A stretch of DNA of 64,000 nt from Maniola hyperantus (lineage: Eukaryota > Arthropoda > Insecta > Lepidoptera > Nymphalidae), in the NCBI RefSeq assembly GCF_902806685.2, contig NC_048560.1, forward strand, positions 3,822,492-3,886,491. The letters are read 5' to 3'. The number at the start of each line of letters is the position of its first letter. Position 1 is the stretch's first letter. A program made the position numbers and the translations under genes. The notes under the pieces are model-generated. The model ran no database searches, was not told the origin of the DNA, and worked only from the letters and a program-made list of their open reading frames with translations. Of the stretch, positions 61,490 to 64,000 are shown in pieces.

Positions 61490-61627
61490 TAGATGAAGTC
61501 GCGGGCAGCATCTAAGTACCTATATGGTAACGGATAGATATAGGCTAACTTTTATTTCAGATAATGAGTTTCCAGGGGATTTTCAAAAAACCTAAATCCA
61601 CGCGGACAAATTCGCGGGCACCATCTA
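61490..61627 (+). mobile_element. Helitron H2a 3' fragments
   Basis: AGATGAAGTCGCGGGCAGCA (61491) and then a second, longer 3' end: GGATAGATATAGGCTAACTT, AACCTAAATCCACGCGGACA and TTCGCGGGCACCATCTAG. Confidence 0.62.
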
Positions 61628-62042
61628 GATATTATGCAATATTTTCTTACTTTTAGATTGAAAAATATATTTTTATATACGACAATTTGATTTAGATTCC
61701 ATAAAACGCTAAATCCGTACAAAGGCCGCCTCCTAATAAGCTAATGTACTGCGACGAGGACACAGACTCAGATCCCTAATGAGTCCAATTTAGCTGAAGT
61801 CACGAGCGACGGCTGTTTCAAATTCAATTGCTGACGCAACGAAATGTCCAACGTTTTAGACGTTTTAGATGAGAGTATCTGAATTTTCCGTGTCGTCTAA
61901 ATTATAATGTTTCGTAGTTTAATGCTGTCTAGGGTTGTATAACTTCAGCATATTTTGTAACTACTTGGCCCACCCCAGCTTCAGGTGGGCTTGGGTACCT
62001 ATTTATGAACATGTTATATCTAAAATTTTATTTTTATACCTA

Positions 62043-62238
62043 CTAGCTGCCCCGACGAACTTCGTACCGCGTAACAGTCGATTATTTTTCAGGATTAAAA
62101 AAAAAATTCTCGCCGTAAGAACCATCCTCGTACTTCAAGGAATATTATGAAAAAAGAATTAGCGAAATCGGTTTAACTGTTCTCGAGATTTGCGATCAGC
62201 AACACATTCAGTGACTCATTTTTATAAGTATATAGAGA
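62043..62238 (-). mobile_element. Helitron-like element, H5 family
   Basis: Plus strand: A, CTAGCTGCCCCGACGAACTT, CGTACCGCGTAACAGTCGAT, AGCGAAATCGGTTTAACTGT, TCATTTTTATAAGTATATAG, AGA, then T. On the minus strand this reads TC ... CTAG with A/T flanks. Confidence 0.7.
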
Positions 62239-62527
62239 TGTCTATGATTCAACATGACCATTCCATCGCCGGCCCACTACTGAGTGCTCGGACTGTAGTG
62301 CTCTGTTGTTGATGATGTTTTATTTGCAATACTTATATCGTAAACTGTTACAAAATTATAGGATTTTTTATATTCTTTTACGCGTTTTTTTTCGTGGTAT
62401 CATAGCAGTAATCATCAGTACTATCACCTGTCTTCGTTTTTGCTAGCGTTCTGGTTACACCCTGTATAGAAACTTTACCCTGCTTCGCATGAGTAGCTTG
62501 AGAGAAACTATACGATAATACGATGAC

Positions 62528-62770
62528 GAATTCCCTGACGCAATGATTAGCACTGTGGCCTTATAAGTGGGAGGCACAGCGTTTGATTCCCGGCAGAGGC
62601 AATTTGGGTATTTATAATTTCTAAATTGTCTCTGGTCCTGTCTGGTGGAAGGCTACAGTTAGCAACCAACCGGCAAAGCCGTACGTACCGCCAAGCGATT
62701 TGGCGTTCCGATACGATGCCGTGTAGAAACCGATAAGGGGCATAAGTTCATTAAAACTCCTATCCCTTCC
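62528..62770 (+). mobile_element. SINE-T2, full length but diverged
   Basis: Head TTCCCTGACGCAATGATTAG and GCGTTTGATTCCCGGCAGAG, body TGGCGTTCCGATACGATGCC, GTGTAGAAACC, TTCATTAAAACTCCTATCCC. The A tail is short. Confidence 0.7.
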
Positions 62771-63037
62771 AAGAACAGAGTAATAAAAAAATATGTATTA
62801 ACGTTTATAAACGGGTACATTTAAATAAATAAAAACTTTTGAATTTTTTTGTAATACTGAATTCAAAGGAATGGAATATCTGTAATCAAATAAATGAATG
62901 ATAAAAGACACTGAATCAAATCCGTAATGAATCCGAGTGCGTCGAAATCACGAGCGAGACGTCGACTCGAGTTTCAAATTCAATTGCTGACAAAACGAAA
63001 CGACTGGAACTGAATTTATTTGAGAATGGATATCTAT

Positions 63038-63198
63038 AGTACGCGACAGATCGTGATGGCAATCGGGGAGGGAAGGCCGCGTACACCCGCACAGCCGTCG
63101 CGCTAACCCGGTGCGGGCGAGTGCGGGTGACGTGCAGGCCTGCGGAGCGTCACCCCGCCTCATACCCCGATTGCTATCTCAACCAATCACGGACTATC
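63038..63198. repeat. GC-rich repeat (GTACGCGACAG family), copy 2
   Basis: ATAGTACGCGACAGATCGTG and ATGGCAATCGGGG at the left; CCCCGATTGCTATCTCAACC, AATCACGGACTAT at the right, roughly inverted over about 33 bases. The body GTACACCCGCACAGCCGTCG and GGTGCGGGCGAGTGCGGGTG matches 38207-38345. Confidence 0.68.
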
Positions 63199-63221
63199 CA
63201 TCTTTATATATATATATATAT

Positions 63222-63412
63222 ATTGTTCTGATATAAGTAAGCCCTTGACTGCAATCTGACCTGATGGTAAGTAATAATGCAGTCTTAGATAGAAGCGGGC
63301 CGAAATTTCAAGGCAGTGGCAGCTTCTAGACAAGCTCGCTCAGTCTTAAACTACATCATCACTTGCCACCAGGTCTGATTGCAGTCAAACGCTAGTCATT
63401 AAATTAAAAAAA
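63222..63412. mobile_element. Two LINE/SINE 3' ends, facing
   Basis: 63222-63305 is the tail of a T2/LINE-type element on the minus strand (ATAAGTAAGCCCTTGACTGC). 63306-63412 is an LGKR-family LINE tail on the plus strand (ACATCATCACTTGCCACCAG, then A's). Confidence 0.58.
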
Positions 63413-63879
63413 AAATCTTTTCACACCACAATATCAAAGAGATCCTCAAAATATCAAACAAAAGACCGAGATGATATCCTCAAAGAAAAAAAAAGATGCT
63501 TAGATAAAGCCTTCAACATTTGGTCGCATTGAATTTCTATCCTAAATGTAAAAAAATACAATGATATTTCTTCGTTCCTTCCTCACCCAGACAGTGGCTT
63601 AATGAAGTGGGCCTGCTATTATGGAAATTGGGATAGGGTCTCATCCCGTTTCGAATCCACCGAGATGTCATTTTACTAGAGGCACAGTAAAGTTTACGAC
63701 AGGTATGAAGCTTGTAACAAAATCGCGAGGCTTCACTTGTCAAATGTAGGCTATGAAGCGATTAGGACGTGTGACATGGGCCTTTGCGAAAGGCTGCGTG
63801 GCAAAGAGTTTTAAATATTACTTAAAATTATTAATATTTTTAAATCTTTGATTTCACGTCACCCCTATTGTCCTTTCCC

Positions 63880-63942
63880 AGACAGACAGACAGACAGGCA
63901 GACAGACTGAAGACACACTTTCGCATTTATAATATTAGTATA
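63880..63942 (-). mobile_element. Helitron H2a 5' fragment
   Basis: CAGACAGACAGACAGACAGG, ACACACTTTCGCATTTATAA then TATTAGTATAGA, followed by T. Confidence 0.62.
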
Positions 63943-64000
63943 GATGAAATAGATTATGACATTGACAGACAGAGTACCTAGGAATAGGTCTATAATTAAT

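Noticed and set aside
1..64000. Autonomous Helitron (Rep/helicase), intact transposase or full-length reverse transcriptase
   Set aside because: None seen in any frame; no open frame exceeds about 132 codons. All elements here are non-autonomous or dead.

Overview
The window reads as repeat-dense insect nuclear DNA, most likely from a moth or butterfly (Lepidoptera). This rests on repeat families: AGGGTTCCGTA-bounded elements carrying (GTCY)n microsatellites (the published lepidopteran MINE-2 type), many short Helitron-like elements beginning TC and ending CTAG, at least four tRNA-headed SINE families, and 3' ends of several non-LTR retrotransposons. The species cannot be named. I found no host protein-coding gene, real tRNA, rRNA or CRISPR array. 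Open frames are short and most coincide with repeats. The only recognisable protein remnants are reverse-transcriptase C-termini of dead LINEs, such as 44210-44602 (+), 2455-2733 (-), 53527-53796 (-), 39599-39952 (-), 27440-27656 (-) and 55650-55937 (+).

Layout. 1-5 kb: Helitrons, a three-layer transposon nest (2848-3627), a TA-flanked MITE and a MINE-2 copy. 5-13 kb: a 0.48 kb foldback, MINE-2 and LINE tails, SINEs with clear target duplications, and a Helitron interrupted by another. 13-16 kb: an AT-rich 2.3 kb segment bounded by about 38-bp inverted repeats, possibly an undescribed DNA transposon. 16-25 kb: MINE-2 copies, a LINE split by a GC-rich TIR element, and low-repeat sequence at 18.7-19.1 and 23.9-25.1 kb. 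25.8-27.1 kb: a degenerate tandem array in which two units carry Helitrons, so the other units serve as empty sites. 27-32 kb: MINE-2-like elements and a SINE holding two other SINEs. 32.7-33.3 kb: a 114-bp satellite. 34-42 kb: Helitrons, SINEs, a hAT-like MITE with an 8-bp duplication, and a repeat copy that is the empty site of the 4.7 kb MINE-2. 41.5-44.6 kb: a Helitron pile-up ending in an RTE-type LINE tail. 45-50 kb: MINE-2 copies and a roughly 350-bp tandem repeat in which each unit contains Helitron sequence. 50-64 kb: LINE tails, foldbacks, a degenerate 220-bp repeat, and a Helitron between two 66-bp direct repeats.

Nothing here forms an operon or pathway. The interest is in transposon biology: internal empty sites fix element boundaries, nests give relative ages, and several inverted-repeat elements are unassigned. 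Family names are from pattern recognition and memory; no database was searched. Strand for Helitron-like elements means the strand on which they read 5'-TC...CTAG-3'.
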